Assembly (NCBI RefSeq): GCF_009720485.1 | Contig: NZ_CP045245.1 | Coordinates: 3,472,001-3,536,000, forward strand | Reading direction: 5' to 3' | Length of the DNA stretch: 64,000 bases | Source: Cellulomonas sp. JZ18 | GTDB lineage: Bacteria > Actinomycetota > Actinomycetes > Actinomycetales > Cellulomonadaceae | In this document: positions 11,706-21,450 of the stretch, in pieces | How positions within the stretch are numbered: position 1 is the first letter of the stretch | How the letters are laid out: each line of letters opens with the position of its first letter | The notes under the pieces: model-generated | Seen by the model: the letters and a program-made list of their open reading frames with translations, nothing else | Database searches by the model: none | Told to the model about the DNA's origin: nothing | Made by a program: the position numbers and the translations under genes

Positions 11706-12260
11706 TCAGTCGCCGTACACGTGCGGGGCGAGGGTGCCCACGAACGGCAGGTTGCGGTACCGCTCGGCGTAGTCCAGGCCGTAGCCGACGACGAACTCGT
11801 TCGGGATGTCGAAGCCGACGTAGCGCACCGGCACCTCCACCTTGGCGGCCTCCGGCTTGCGCAGCATCGTCGCGATCTCGACGGACTCCGGCCCGCGCGA
11901 GCGCAGGTTCGACAGCAGCCAGCTGAGCGTCAGCCCGGAGTCGATGATGTCCTCGACGATGAGGACGTTCTTGCCGGTGAGGTCGGTGTCCAGGTCCTTG
12001 AGGATCCGCACGACGCCGGACGACTTCGTGCCCGACCCGTAGGACGAGACGGCCATCCAGTCCATCGCGAGCGGCACGCTCAGCCGCCGGGCCAGGTCCG
12101 CCATCACCATGACCGCGCCCTTGAGCACGCCGACGAGCAGCACCTCCCGCCCGGCGTAGTCCGCATCGATCTGCGCCGCGATCTCGTCGAGCCGCGCGTG
12201 CAGCTGCTCCTCGCTCAGCAGCACCCGCTCGAGGTCGTCGCCCATGTCCGACGCGTCCAC
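11706..12260 (-). CDS. hpt: Hypoxanthine-guanine phosphoribosyltransferase
   Basis: Salvages hypoxanthine and guanine to IMP and GMP using PRPP. The 184-residue product has the type I PRTase PRPP loop [14 protein letters not shown] (about residues 98-111), the [20 protein letters not shown] segment and the C-terminal [20 protein letters not shown], typical of bacterial HPRTs. The GTG start (VDASDMGDD) is preceded by GGGAG six bases upstream; an ATG five codons later lacks a comparable site. It begins three bases after the tilS stop, so it is co-translated with tilS, as in Rv3625c-Rv3624c and in B. subtilis tilS-hprT-ftsH. Confidence 0.95.
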   Translation of the reverse strand: MDASDMGDDLERVLLSEEQLHARLDEIAAQIDADYAGREVLLVGVLKGAVMVMADLARRLSVPLAMDWMAVSSYGSGTKSSGVVRILKDLDTDLTGKNVLIVEDIIDSGLTLSWLLSNLRSRGPESVEIATMLRKPEAAKVEVPVRYVGFDIPNEFVVGYGLDYAERYRNLPFVGTLAPHVYGD

Positions 12261-12263
12261 GTC

Positions 12264-13358
12264 TCACTCCCGCCCGTCGTGCTCGTCGTCGTCGCGCCGC
12301 CGCGCGCGGGCCGCTGCACCCGACGTGGCGTCGGGCCGGCCGAGGTAGAGCCTGCCACACGCCCGGCGTGCGACCCGTCCGCCCGGCAGGTGCGCGTCGC
12401 CCTGCCCCCGCCAGTCGACGACGAGCGCCTCGACCGCCAGGACGTGCGTGCGCGCGAGGGCGCCCGCGGGGACCCCCGCGCGCGTCGCCGCGGTGTGCAG
12501 CGCGCGCCGCCGCAGCGCCGCGGGCGCGGCCGCGAGGGCGTCGACGTCGAGCGCGAGGACGTCCCCGTCCCCCGGTCGCAGCGCGTCCGCGAGCAGGTCG
12601 GCCGCGAGCGCGTCGAGGGCGTCCGCGGACTCGGCGAGGGCGTCGGCCGTGCGCGCGAGCGCCGGTGCGACGCCGGGGCCGAGGACCTCCTCCAGCAGCG
12701 GCAGGACGTCCCGCCGGACACGGCTGCGCAGCGGCAGCGCACCGGCGTCCGGCCCGGTGCCCGCCCCGCGCCCGTTCGTGGGGTCCTGCCACGGGACGAG
12801 CCCCTGCGCGGCGCACGCCGCCTCCGTGTCGGCGCGGCGCAGCGCGAGCAGCGGACGGCGGAGCACGCCACGCACCGGGCGCATGCCCGCCAGCGCGCGC
12901 TCGCCGGAGCCCCGCGCGAGCGCGAGCAGCACGCCCTCCGCCTGGTCGTCGAGCGTGTGGCCGAGCAGCACCGCGGCGGCGCGCTCCTCCCGGGCCACCT
13001 CGTGCAGCGCGCCGTACCGGGCCTCGCGCGCCGCGGCCTCCGGACCGCCCGCGGCGCCGACGTCGGCGCGCACCACGCGCACCGGGTCGAGGCCCAGCGC
13101 GCGGCACGCGTGCGCCGCGGTCTCCGCGACCGCGGCCGACCCCTCCTGCAGACCGTGGTCCACGACGACCGCACCGGCGACGAGGGCGCTGCCCGTGCGC
13201 GCGCGGCGCCGCGCCTCGTGCGCGAGACCCGCCGCGAGCGCGAGGGAGTCGGCACCGCCCGAGCACGCGACGAGCACGGTCGCGCCGCCCGGGACGTCCG
13301 CGAGCGCGCGCCGCACCGCCGTGCGCACCGCGGCGACGGCGGGGGCCGGTCCGCTCAC
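12264..13358 (-). CDS. tilS: tRNA(Ile)-lysidine synthetase
   Basis: TilS attaches lysine to C34 of the CAU-anticodon tRNA-Ile so that it reads AUA. The 364-residue product has the N-type ATP-pyrophosphatase P-loop SGGADS (residues 33-38) and the [19 protein letters not shown] and [21 protein letters not shown] motifs of the family. The C-terminal half is Ala/Arg-rich and poorly conserved, as expected for actinobacterial TilS. The GTG start overlaps the stop of the DUF2342 gene. It leads directly into hpt with a three-base gap. Confidence 0.93.
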   Translation of the reverse strand: MSGPAPAVAAVRTAVRRALADVPGGATVLVACSGGADSLALAAGLAHEARRRARTGSALVAGAVVVDHGLQEGSAAVAETAAHACRALGLDPVRVVRADVGAAGGPEAAAREARYGALHEVAREERAAAVLLGHTLDDQAEGVLLALARGSGERALAGMRPVRGVLRRPLLALRRADTEAACAAQGLVPWQDPTNGRGAGTGPDAGALPLRSRVRRDVLPLLEEVLGPGVAPALARTADALAESADALDALAADLLADALRPGDGDVLALDVDALAAAPAALRRRALHTAATRAGVPAGALARTHVLAVEALVVDWRGQGDAHLPGGRVARRACGRLYLGRPDATSGAAARARRRDDDEHDGRE

Positions 13359-14464
13359 CCGTGCACGCGCCGCACCCACGCGGCCGGGTCGCCGACCTCG
13401 GCGGCCGTCGGCAGCGCGGCGGCGCCCGACCACACCGCGTTGAACCCGTCGGGACCCACCGTGCGGCGCACGGCCCGCACGAACGCCGCGCCGTCGCGGT
13501 ACTGCGCCAGCTTGAGGTCGAGGCCGAGCAGGCGACGCAGCACGCGCTCGACCCCGCCCGCGCGCGCCGCCTGGTCGCGCCGGCGCTCGAACGCGCGGCG
13601 GATGCTGCGCACGCTCGGCACGACCCGGGGGCCGACCTCGTCCATCATCACGTCCGCGTGCCCCTCGAGCAGCGCCATGACCGCGCTGACCTCGTCGAAC
13701 ACGGTCCGCTGCCGCGGCGTGAGCACCTGGAGCACGCCCCCCGACCCCTCCGGGCCGGTGACGGCGCGCACGAGGGCGCCGAGCAGGTCCTCGAGGCGCG
13801 GCCCCGCCGTCCGCGCCGCGCGGTCGCGGGGCCGGTCGGGGCGGGGCGCGAGGTCGGCGAGGTCGGACAGCAGCTCGGCGGAGCGGGCGCGCAGGTGCGC
13901 GGCGAGCCACGGGGCCGCGGCGAACTGCAGGGCGTGCGTCTGCTCGTGCAGCGACACCCAGAGCCGGAAGTCGTGCGGGTCCACGCCGAGCGCCCGCTCG
14001 ACCTGCAGCACGTTCGGCGCCACGAGCAGCAGCCGCCCGACCTCCCCCTCACCCGCCGTGAACGGGTCGAACTGCCCCAGCACCTTCCCCGCCAGGAGCG
14101 CGAGCACGCCGCCCGCCTGCGCGGCGGCGGCGAGGCGGGCCGCGTCCGGGACCTCGACCGGGGTGCCGTCGCTGCGCCGCGCGAGCGGGGCGGCCATGAC
14201 GGCGAACATCTCCGCGTTGGCCTGCGCCCAGCGCGGCCGGTCGACGACGTGGACGCGGGCGAGGACGTCCGCCGGCCGCCCGTCCGCGGGGGCCATGCCC
14301 GTGGCGTCCACCACGTGCCGTGCGGCGACGCCCGCCGACGTGCGCAGCTCGGCGACGAGCGCCGCGAGCTCGTCCCGGCCGGCCGTCGGGCCCGGCGCGG
14401 CGAGGCGTCCGGCGACGCGGGCGGCGGCGTGCCAGTCGACGGGTCCGGCGGTGGCGGGGTCCAT
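13355..14464 (-). CDS. Zinc-dependent metalloprotease-like protein, DUF2342 family (Rv3626c-like)
   Basis: A 369-residue protein of the actinobacterial DUF2342 family, sometimes called coenzyme F420 biosynthesis-associated. It carries the HExxH-type motif [14 protein letters not shown] and a downstream [14 protein letters not shown] segment that probably supplies further metal ligands, as in zincin proteases. The ATG start ([11 protein letters not shown]) was preferred over an upstream GTG because homology-like sequence begins here. The stop overlaps the tilS GTG. Its place between dacB and tilS is the same as in M. tuberculosis. Substrate and cellular role are unknown. Confidence 0.85.
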   Translation of the reverse strand: MDPATAGPVDWHAAARVAGRLAAPGPTAGRDELAALVAELRTSAGVAARHVVDATGMAPADGRPADVLARVHVVDRPRWAQANAEMFAVMAAPLARRSDGTPVEVPDAARLAAAAQAGGVLALLAGKVLGQFDPFTAGEGEVGRLLLVAPNVLQVERALGVDPHDFRLWVSLHEQTHALQFAAAPWLAAHLRARSAELLSDLADLAPRPDRPRDRAARTAGPRLEDLLGALVRAVTGPEGSGGVLQVLTPRQRTVFDEVSAVMALLEGHADVMMDEVGPRVVPSVRSIRRAFERRRDQAARAGGVERVLRRLLGLDLKLAQYRDGAAFVRAVRRTVGPDGFNAVWSGAAALPTAAEVGDPAAWVRRVHG

Positions 14465-14581
14465 CGGGTCACGGTAACCCCGCGGCAGGCCGCGGGGCGG
14501 GCCGGGCCGGGCCCGGTCCACGGCCCGGTCGACCGAGCGGCCCGCGTCACCGCGGCCGGCGGCGTCCGGGGTCCTCCGGGG

Positions 14582-15994
14582 TCAGCGGCAGCCGCAGGCG
14601 GCGAGCGCGGTGACGAAGCCGTCCACCGCCTGCCGCGGCGCCCACTGCCCGCCCGGGGGCGTCTGGTCCGCCATCACGACGAACGCGAGCTGACGCCGCT
14701 GCGCGTCCAGCACGGTGCCGGCCAGCGACGTCACCGCGGGCAGGCTGCCCGTCTTGGCGCGCACGAGCCCCCGTGCGGGCGAGGACGTGAAGCGGTCGTG
14801 CAGCGTGCCCGTCAGGCCGGCGACGGGCATCCCCGTCCCGACGTCCCGCAGCGTCGGGTGCGCGGGGTCCGCCGTGAGGCGCACCAGGTCGACGAGCAGC
14901 GACGGCGACAGCGACGACGTCGTCGCCAGGCCCGACGCGTCCACGAGCCGCGCGCCGGTCACGTCGACGCCCAGCGCCCCCACCGCGCGCAGCACCGCCT
15001 GCGTCCCGCCCTCGAAGCTGCCCGGCAGGCCCGCGTCGACGGCGACCAGCCGCGCGACCACCTCGGTGACCGTGTTGTCCGAGGTGTCGAGGAAGTAGTG
15101 CGTGACGTCGGCGATCGGGGCCGACTCGACGCGCGCCAGCTCGGGGCCCTCGGCGGGCGAGGACGCACGCGTCGGCCTCCCCTGCACGGTGACGCCGGCC
15201 TCGGCGAGCCGCTGCGCGAAGACCTCCGCCGCCGCGACCGACGGGTCGGCCGCGCGCGGCGGGTAGTCGCCGGGGCGGAGCTTGGCGAGGTCGACGGCGA
15301 GCGGCGTGACGGGGGCGGTGAAGCCCATGTCGACGTAGTCGGGGTCCCAGACCGGGTGCTCGGTCGGTCCGCTGAAGAGGGTGTCGTCGACGACGAGCTC
15401 GACCGTCGTCGTGCCGCGCAGCGCCAGCGCACCCGCCGTGGCACGCGCGAGGTCCGCCATGCCGGCGTGCCCGAGCACGGCGTCGGGGTCCCCCTCGCCC
15501 GCGGCGAGCATCACGTCGCCGCCGGCGACGAGGGCGATGCGGTCCCCGTCGAGCGCGAGCACGCGCGTCGCGAGCCGGGCGTCGGGGTCCAGCTGCGAGA
15601 GCGCCGCGACCCCGGTGAGGAGCTTGGCCGTGGACGCGGGCACGCGGCCCGCGTCCGGCTGGTGCGCCGCGAGCACGTCGCCCGTCAGCTGGTCGGCCAC
15701 CACCACACCCACCGAGGGGCCCAGGCGCGGGTCCGCGACGAGCGCGTCCACGAGCGCCTGCACACCCGCCGACGACGGCGGCGGCACCTGCGGGTCGAGG
15801 TCCGCCAGGGCCCGCGCGACGGCTGTCGGCTCGGTCGCGCCGGGCGCCGTCGGGAACGGCGACGGGTCCGGCACGGGCGGTGCGAGCGTCACCAGCCCGG
15901 GGACGACGTCGTGGGCGTCCGCCGTCGCGTACGCCCCCGCGCCGAGCACGAGGACGAGCGCGGCGGTGCCCGCCACGCGCGCCGCTGTGGTCAT
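14582..15994 (-). CDS. dacB: D-alanyl-D-alanine carboxypeptidase/endopeptidase, PBP4 (S13) type
   Basis: A 470-residue exported penicillin-binding protein that trims or cleaves peptidoglycan peptides. An N-terminal hydrophobic segment (AARVAGTAALVLVLGAGAYA) serves as signal peptide or anchor. The three catalytic motifs of the serine transferase fold are clear: SxxK as Ser121-T-A-Lys124 in VPASTAKLLTG, SxN as SDN in LDTSDNTVTE, and KTG in VRAKTGSLPAV. A long insert between the first two motifs is typical of family S13. The ATG follows a GCAGGGCGGG stretch. The gene is divergent from ppa across 151 bases, the arrangement of Rv3627c-Rv3628. Confidence 0.93.
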   Translation of the reverse strand: MTTAARVAGTAALVLVLGAGAYATADAHDVVPGLVTLAPPVPDPSPFPTAPGATEPTAVARALADLDPQVPPPSSAGVQALVDALVADPRLGPSVGVVVADQLTGDVLAAHQPDAGRVPASTAKLLTGVAALSQLDPDARLATRVLALDGDRIALVAGGDVMLAAGEGDPDAVLGHAGMADLARATAGALALRGTTTVELVVDDTLFSGPTEHPVWDPDYVDMGFTAPVTPLAVDLAKLRPGDYPPRAADPSVAAAEVFAQRLAEAGVTVQGRPTRASSPAEGPELARVESAPIADVTHYFLDTSDNTVTEVVARLVAVDAGLPGSFEGGTQAVLRAVGALGVDVTGARLVDASGLATTSSLSPSLLVDLVRLTADPAHPTLRDVGTGMPVAGLTGTLHDRFTSSPARGLVRAKTGSLPAVTSLAGTVLDAQRRQLAFVVMADQTPPGGQWAPRQAVDGFVTALAACGCR

Positions 15995-16016
15995 CGTCAC
16001 CCGCCCTGCTCGTGCG

Positions 16017-16028
16017 GGTACCGGTACC
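16017..16028. promoter_or_regulatory. GGTACCGGTACC palindrome in the dacB-ppa divergent promoter region
   Basis: A perfect 12-bp palindrome made of two abutting GGTACC units lies in the 151-base gap between the divergent dacB and ppa starts. It is 23 bases from the dacB start codon. It could be an operator for dacB; no regulator is identified. Confidence 0.35.
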
Positions 16029-16145
16029 GCCCCGCCGGTGCGCCACACTACTGTCCGAGACAACGGCGCCCGGGGAGACGACGCGCCCAAGGTCACCTGA
16101 GTCCGCACCGAGGGCCGGCGGGTGGGGACGCGTGGAGGAAGCACA

Positions 16146-16646
16146 GTGGAGTTCGACGTCACGATCGAGATCCCCAAGGGGCAGCGCAACAAGTACGAGG
16201 TGGACCACGCGACCGGGCGCATCCGCCTCGACCGCATGCTCTTCACCTCGACCCGCTACCCCGACGACTACGGCTTCATCGAGGGGACCCTCGGTGAGGA
16301 CGGCGACCCGCTCGACGCGCTCGTGCTGCTCGAGGAGCCCACGTTCCCGGGCTGCCTGATCCGCTGCCGCGCGCTCGGCATGTTCCGCATGCGCGACGAG
16401 GCCGGCGGCGACGACAAGGTCCTGTGCGTCCCGACGGGCGACCAGCGCGCCGCCTGGCGCCAGGACATCGACGACGTGTCGGACTTCCACCGCCTGGAGA
16501 TCCAGCACTTCTTCGAGGTCTACAAGGACCTCGAGCCCGGCAAGTCCGTCGAGGGCGCCCACTGGGTGGGCCGCGCCGAGGCGGAGGCCGAGATCGAGCG
16601 CTCGCGCCAGCGGGCGATCGACGCCGGGTACGACACGGGCCACTGA
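16146..16646 (+). CDS. ppa: Inorganic pyrophosphatase (family I)
   Basis: Hydrolyses pyrophosphate released by biosynthetic reactions. The 166-residue soluble product has the family I signature [15 protein letters not shown] with its catalytic Asp residues. [30 protein letters not shown] and [17 protein letters not shown] are further conserved blocks. The GTG start ([12 protein letters not shown]) follows GAGGAAGCACA and is the correct N-terminus for the family; an upstream in-frame ATG lacks a ribosome site. The gene is transcribed away from dacB and converges on the NlpC/P60 gene. Confidence 0.97.
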   Translation: MEFDVTIEIPKGQRNKYEVDHATGRIRLDRMLFTSTRYPDDYGFIEGTLGEDGDPLDALVLLEEPTFPGCLIRCRALGMFRMRDEAGGDDKVLCVPTGDQRAAWRQDIDDVSDFHRLEIQHFFEVYKDLEPGKSVEGAHWVGRAEAEAEIERSRQRAIDAGYDTGH

Positions 16647-16667
16647 CCGCCGCCCCGCCGCGGCGCA

Positions 16668-16712
16668 CGACGACGCCCGGCCCCCTCCTGCGAGGGTGGC
16701 CGGGCGTCGTCG
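16668..16712. terminator. Bidirectional terminator between ppa and the NlpC/P60 gene
   Basis: A perfect 15-bp inverted repeat (arms CGACGACGCCCGGCC and its complement), whose 15-base loop itself pairs as CCCTC/GAGGG. It lies 22 bases after the ppa stop and 47 bases after the convergent NlpC/P60 stop, so it can serve both. No T run is present, as is common for actinobacterial terminators. Confidence 0.85.
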
Positions 16713-16758
16713 CGTCCGGGCCCGCCGGGACCGACGAGGCCGGCGGGACGCCGCAGGG

Positions 16759-18308
16759 TCAGGGGCGGCCGGCGAACGGCATGGTGCCCGACCAGCGCAT
16801 CGCGACCTGGCGCAGCGGGACCCCGGGGCGTGACGCCTCGACGATCTGGCCGTTGCCGGCGTAGACGGCGACGTGCGTGATGGAGTCGGGGTTGTTCGGG
16901 TTGCTGCCCCAGAACACGAGGTCGCCGGGGCGCATCTGGTCGTAGGAGATCTTGAGGACCTGCTTGTACTGCTCCCTGGACGTGCGGTTGAGGTTGACCC
17001 CTGCGGAGCGCCACGCACCGGAGGTCAGGCCCGAGCAGTCGTACCCGTTCGGGCCCGTGCCGCCCCAGACGTACGGCAGGCCGATCTTGCTCTGCGCCCA
17101 CGCGACGGCGGCGGCGCCGGCGGCGGCGGAGCCGCGCGAGGTGCCCGTACCGAGCCCGTAGGGGGTGCTCGGGGCGGGTGCCGGAGCGGGGGCGGGGCGG
17201 GCGCAGGTGCGGGGGCAGGGGCGGGCGCCGGTGCGGGCGCCGGTGCGGGGGCAGGGGCGGGGGCCGGTGCGGGGTTGGCCGGGGCCGGGTTCACGGGGGA
17301 CGGGTTCGCGGGGGCGGGCGCCGGGTTCGCGGGCGCCGGGTTGGCCGGGGCCGGTGCGGCCGGGGCCGCGGAGCCTCCGGACGGTGCGGCCGCCGGGCGC
17401 AGGCGCTCCGCCTGCGCCGCGGCCTCCGCACGGGCCCGGCGCTCGGCGTCGAGCGCGTCCTGGCGGGCGCGCTCGACCTCGGCGCTCGTCTGGCGGGCGG
17501 CCGCGAGCGCGGCGATGAGGCCCTCGCGCTCGGCCTGGCCGGCACTCAGGGAGGCGTCGGCGGCCGCCTGCGCGTCCTGCGCCGCCGCGAGCGCGTCCTC
17601 GGCGGCGGCCGCGGCGTCCTCGGCCTCGGCCGCGGCCTGCGTCGACCGCTTCTGCATCGTCTCGGCGACGAGCAGCGCGGCCTTGAACGCCTGGACGGCC
17701 TCGTCGGCCTTGCCGGTCGCACGGTTGAGCGCCGTGGACCGCCGGGCGACGTCCTGGAAGCCGTCGGCCGACAGCACGGCCTCCAGCGCCTCGACCGAGC
17801 CGCCCGAGCGGGCGAGCTGCCGGGCCACCGCGACGAGCCGCTGGCGCGCCTCCTCCGCCTCGGCGCCGGCGGCCTCGGACCGGGCCGCGGCCTCCTGCGC
17901 ACGGGCCCGTGCGGCGTCCGCGTCGGCGAGCGCCTGCGCGTAGTCCTCGCCCGCCCCCTGGACCGCGACCTCGGCGGCGTCCGCCGAGGCGGCGAGCTCC
18001 GCGAGGCGCACCTCCATCTGCGCGACCGACCGCTGCGCCTGGCCGACGGCGGCACGGGCGTCGCGCACGTCCCGGTCGCTCGGCGCGGCGTCCGCGAGCG
18101 TCGCGGGCGACGCGACGAGGCCCAGCGTCAGCAGGCCGACGGGGGCCACCGCGAGCACGCGCCGGTGGCGCGTCCAGGCGCCCGGCCGGGCGGTGGCGCG
18201 GGGGGCGGCGAGGTCGGCGCGGGGTGCGGCGGCAGCGCGCGGGCGGGTGTCCGCCGGGCCGTCCGTCGGGGCGGCCGCGGGCGTCGTGTCGTCGTGCACC
18301 TTCGGCAC
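16759..18308 (-). CDS. Secreted NlpC/P60 peptidoglycan hydrolase with coiled coil, frame broken in the Pro-Ala tract
   Basis: A probable D,L-endopeptidase of RipA type that cuts peptidoglycan peptides at the cell surface. The N-terminal part carries a hydrophobic signal (VLAVAPVGLLTLGLVASPA). A long Ala/Glu/Gln-rich coiled coil and a Pro-Ala-Asn tract follow. The C-terminal NlpC/P60 domain shows the catalytic Cys in GPNGYDCSGLTSGAWR, the His in DSITHVAVYAGNGQIVEA, and a GDLVFWGSN strand. The coiled coil and the catalytic domain are in different frames. One missing base at about 17191-17201, in the GC-rich repeat, rejoins them into 516 residues. I chose the GTG giving VPKVHDDTTP because GGGAGAGG lies about ten bases upstream. 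Upstream GTCACA repeats suggest MtrA-type control. Confidence 0.85.
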
Positions 18309-18733
18309 GCTACCCGCGCCTCTCCCTCTGGTGAACACCTGTCACACACGTCCCAGAAGTCACATCCGTGTGGTTCGGGAGCAACCCGGACAGACCTTCT
18401 CGGCCGACCGGGTGAACCCCTCGTCCGGGCCCTCCCGCGAGCGCCGGGACGTCGGCGCGCGGCCCCTTCGGTACCGGCCGTTCGTCCCAGTGGGCGAGAC
18501 GCGCGTACCGCCTCTCGGGACGCCGCACGTACGCTCGGTCACATGTCCCGCCGAATGTGTCGCTGACCAGCGCACGCTCGGCCGTACCCGCGGCCGGTCG
18601 CTCCACGCGGCCGCCGCCGAGCCCCGGCTCGTCCCGTGCGCACCACCCCCGCGGGCGGGCGACGGCAGCGCGCTCCTCGGGTCTCCCCCGTCCCGACCGC
18701 CGGTCCCCGGCGCCGCCCCCAGGAGCAGCACCC
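18309..18733. other. 425-base divergent intergenic region between NlpC/P60 and metY
   Basis: No convincing gene is present. It holds two GTCACA hexamers near the NlpC/P60 side (18341 and 18359). A GTGA-N7-TCAC dyad sits at 18331-18345. An imperfect dyad lies at 18537-18568, with GGTCA/TGACC and CACAT/ATGTG arms. The metY Shine-Dalgarno AGGAG is at 18721-18725. I looked for c-di-AMP (ydaO) and SAM riboswitch folds and could not recognise one. Confidence 0.5.
18341..18364 (-). promoter_or_regulatory. Pair of GTCACA motifs upstream of the NlpC/P60 gene (possible MtrA site)
   Basis: Two GTCACA hexamers, 18 bases apart start to start, lie 33-56 bases upstream of the NlpC/P60 start codon. The same hexamer occurs as 11-base-spaced repeats before both VanY-like genes in this window. 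MtrA is known to bind direct repeats of this kind before cell-wall hydrolase genes in actinobacteria. The spacing here is not canonical, so this copy is the weakest of the three. Confidence 0.35.
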
Positions 18734-20053
18734 ATGAGCAACGAGAGCTGGAGCTTCGAGACCCGCCAGATCCACGCGGGCCAGACCGCCGACGCCGCCA
18801 CCGGCGCCCGCGCCCTGCCGATCTACCAGACGACGTCGTTCGTCTTCGACTCCGCGCAGCAGGCGGCGGACCGGTTCGCGCTCAAGGAGCTCGGCCCCAT
18901 CTACACGCGCATCGGCAACCCCACGCAGGAGGTCGTCGAGAACCGCATCGCGGACCTCGAGGGCGGCGTCGGCGCGCTGCTGCTCGCGTCCGGCCAGGCG
19001 GCCGAGACGTTCGCGATCCTCAACGTGGCGGAGGCCGGCGACCACGTCGTCGCGAGCCCGTCGCTCTACGGCGGCACGTACAACCTGCTGCACTACACGC
19101 TGCCGAAGCTTGGCATCGAGACGACGTTCGTCGCCGACCCGCACGACCCGCAGGCGTGGCGCGACGCGGTCCGGCCGAACACCAAGCTCTTCTTCGCCGA
19201 GACCATCCCGAACCCCAAGTCCGACGTGCTGGACATCGAGTCGGTCGCGGGCGTCGCGCACGAGGTCGGCGTGCCGCTGGTCGTGGACAACACCGTCGCG
19301 ACGCCGTACCTGGTCAACCCGCTGCAGTGGGGCGCCGACGTCGTCGTGCACTCGGCGACGAAGTACCTCGGCGGGCACGGCTCGGCGATCGGCGGCGTGA
19401 TCGTCGACGGCGGCACGTTCGACTACGCGCAGCACCCCGAGCGCTTCCCGAACTTCAACCAGCCCGACCCGTCGTACCACGGGCTCGTGTTCGCGCGGGA
19501 CCTCGGCGTCGGCGGCGCGTTCGGCGTCAACCTCTCCTACGTCCTCAAGGCGCGCGTGCAGCTGTTGCGGGACCTCGGTGCCGCGATCAGCCCGTTCAAC
19601 GCGTTCCTCATCGCGCAGGGCATCGAGACGCTGTCGCTGCGCGTCGAGCGGCACGTGGCCAACGCGCAGAAGGTCGCGGAGTGGCTCGAGGCGCGCGAAG
19701 ACGTCGTGCGGGTGCACTACGCGGGCCTGGAGTCCAGCCCGTGGCACGCGAACCAGCTGAAGTACGCTCCCCGGGGCGCCGGTGCCGTCCTCGCGTTCGA
19801 GCTCGAGGGCGGCTCGGCAGCCGGTCAGGCGTTCGTCTCGGCGCTCGAGCTGCACTCGAACGTGGCGAACATCGGGGACGTGCGCTCGCTCGTCATCCAC
19901 CCGGCGTCGACGACGCACAGCCAGCTGACCCCCGAGGAGCAGGAGCTCTCGGGCGTGACGCCGGGCCTCGTGCGGCTCGCGGTCGGCATCGAGCACGTCG
20001 ACGACATCCTGGCCGACCTGGACGCCGGCTTCCGGGCCGCCAAGGGCGCCTGA
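18734..20053 (+). CDS. metY: O-acetylhomoserine sulfhydrylase
   Basis: A PLP enzyme that makes homocysteine directly from O-acetylhomoserine and sulfide. The 439-residue product starts MSNESWSFETRQIHAGQ and carries the Schiff-base lysine in VVHSATKYLGGHG (Lys210). The family blocks YQTTSFVF, RIGNPTQEVVENRIADLEGG, LYGGTYNLL and HPASTTHSQLTPEEQ are present. The ATG follows AGGAGCAGCACCC. The next gene is metX, which makes its substrate, so the two form a methionine-biosynthesis operon. Cystathionine gamma-synthase belongs to the same superfamily, but the N-terminus and length favour MetY. Confidence 0.95.
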   Translation: MSNESWSFETRQIHAGQTADAATGARALPIYQTTSFVFDSAQQAADRFALKELGPIYTRIGNPTQEVVENRIADLEGGVGALLLASGQAAETFAILNVAEAGDHVVASPSLYGGTYNLLHYTLPKLGIETTFVADPHDPQAWRDAVRPNTKLFFAETIPNPKSDVLDIESVAGVAHEVGVPLVVDNTVATPYLVNPLQWGADVVVHSATKYLGGHGSAIGGVIVDGGTFDYAQHPERFPNFNQPDPSYHGLVFARDLGVGGAFGVNLSYVLKARVQLLRDLGAAISPFNAFLIAQGIETLSLRVERHVANAQKVAEWLEAREDVVRVHYAGLESSPWHANQLKYAPRGAGAVLAFELEGGSAAGQAFVSALELHSNVANIGDVRSLVIHPASTTHSQLTPEEQELSGVTPGLVRLAVGIEHVDDILADLDAGFRAAKGA

Positions 20054-20155
20054 GCACGGACCGCGACACGAGGAGCACCACCCGCATGACGACGCCCCGC
20101 CCCGCCCCGGCACCCCCGCACCGTCCGACGCGTCCCCGCGCGTCCCGGTGCGGCG

Positions 20156-21394
20156 ATGCCGGGCGGGGCGGGCGACGCCGCCGGCGCCGCGCCCGACCTG
20201 GGCCGGTGGACGCGCCGCGGGGCCACCCTGGGCGCGCGGCGGCCGCTGCCCGCCCGCGGACCGGTCCCCGCGAGCGCGGCGTGGCGCGACGGGGACCCCG
20301 TCGGGCGACGGCAGTTCGCGGACCTCGGCCCGTTCGCGCTCGAGTCGGGCGGCCGCCTGCCCGCCGTGCGCCTGGCGTACGAGACGTGGGGCGAGCTCGA
20401 CGCGGACGGCGGCAACGCGGTGCTCGTGCTGCACGCCCTGACGGGTGACTCGCACGTCACCGGTCCCGCCGGGGACGGGCACCCGACGGCCGGCTGGTGG
20501 CAGTCGATGGTCGGGCCGGGAGCGCCGATCGACACCGACCGCTGGTTCGTCGTCGCGCCCAACGTGCTGGGCGGCTGCCAGGGCTCGACCGGCCCGGCCT
20601 CCACCGCGCCGGACGGGCGGCCGTGGGGCAGCCGGTTCCCGCTGCTGACCGTGCGTGACCAGGTCGCCGCGGAGGTTCGGCTGGCGGACCTGCTGGGGAT
20701 CGACCGCTGGGCGCTCGTCATCGGCGCGTCGATGGGCGGGCTGCGCGTGCTCGAGTGGGCCGCCTCCGCGCCGGAGCGCGTCGAGTCGTTCGCGGCGATC
20801 GCGACGTGCGCGCAGACCGGCGGCGACCAGATCGCCGGCTTCCACACCCAGCTCAACGCGATCCTCGCCGACCCGCGCTACCGCGACGGCGACTACTACG
20901 ACGCCGCCGACGGCGACGGCCCGCACGTGGGCCTCGGCATCGCCCGGCAGATCGCGCACCAGACGTACCGCTCCGCGGCGGAGCTGGACGAGCGCTTCGG
21001 GCGCATCCCCCAGGGGGCCGAGGACCCGCTCGAGGGCGGCCGCTTCGCCGTCCAGTCCTACCTGGACCACCACGGCGACAAGCTCGCGCGGCGGTTCGAC
21101 GCGAACACCTACGTGACGCTCACGCGGTCGATGATCACGCACGACCTGGGGCGTGACCGCGGTGGCGTGGAGGCGGCGCTCGCCCAGGTCACGGCGCGCG
21201 GGCTCGTCGTCGCGGTCGACTCCGACCGGCTGTTCCCGCCCGCGCAGTCGGAGCGCGTCGCGGCCGGGGTGCCCGGGGCCGGACCCGTGCGCTACGTGCG
21301 CTCCGCGCACGGTCACGACGGCTTCCTCATCGAGGAGGACCAGGTCGGCGCCCTGGTCACGGACTTCCTGCGGGAGCGCGCCGGCCACCGCTGA
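20156..21394 (+). CDS. metX: Homoserine O-acetyltransferase
   Basis: Acetylates homoserine for the sulfhydrylase encoded just upstream. It is an alpha/beta hydrolase fold with the nucleophile Ser192 in VIGASMGGLRVLEW, the acid in VVAVDSDRLFPP and the His in SAHGHDGFLIEE. The N-terminus is uncertain. The in-frame ATG used here has no clear ribosome site. An ATG at 20086 (MTTPRPAPAP), with a good AGGAG upstream, is in another frame and would join this one if two bases were restored in the C-rich stretch 20096-20146. MetX enzymes can be acetyl- or succinyl-specific. Acetyl is assumed from the MetY partner. Confidence 0.92.
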   Translation: MPGGAGDAAGAAPDLGRWTRRGATLGARRPLPARGPVPASAAWRDGDPVGRRQFADLGPFALESGGRLPAVRLAYETWGELDADGGNAVLVLHALTGDSHVTGPAGDGHPTAGWWQSMVGPGAPIDTDRWFVVAPNVLGGCQGSTGPASTAPDGRPWGSRFPLLTVRDQVAAEVRLADLLGIDRWALVIGASMGGLRVLEWAASAPERVESFAAIATCAQTGGDQIAGFHTQLNAILADPRYRDGDYYDAADGDGPHVGLGIARQIAHQTYRSAAELDERFGRIPQGAEDPLEGGRFAVQSYLDHHGDKLARRFDANTYVTLTRSMITHDLGRDRGGVEAALAQVTARGLVVAVDSDRLFPPAQSERVAAGVPGAGPVRYVRSAHGHDGFLIEEDQVGALVTDFLRERAGHR

Positions 21395-21450
21395 CCGGGA
21401 CGCACGCGCGGGTGATGCCCGGCGGCCGGGCGGCGCGGCACGATGGGCGG

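Noticed and set aside
18331..18345. GTGA-N7-TCAC as a CRP/GlxR site before the NlpC/P60 gene
   Set aside because: The spacer is one base longer than the normal N6 and the outer bases do not match; GTCACA repeats explain the region better.
18330..18540. A possible c-di-AMP (ydaO) riboswitch upstream of the NlpC/P60 gene
   Set aside because: Such riboswitches do precede some actinobacterial wall hydrolase genes, but I could not find the conserved core sequences or a matching stem arrangement.
18565..18733. A possible SAM-sensing riboswitch in the metY leader
   Set aside because: The region is GC-rich with chance dyads but lacks the conserved SAM-II or SAM-IV cores I know.
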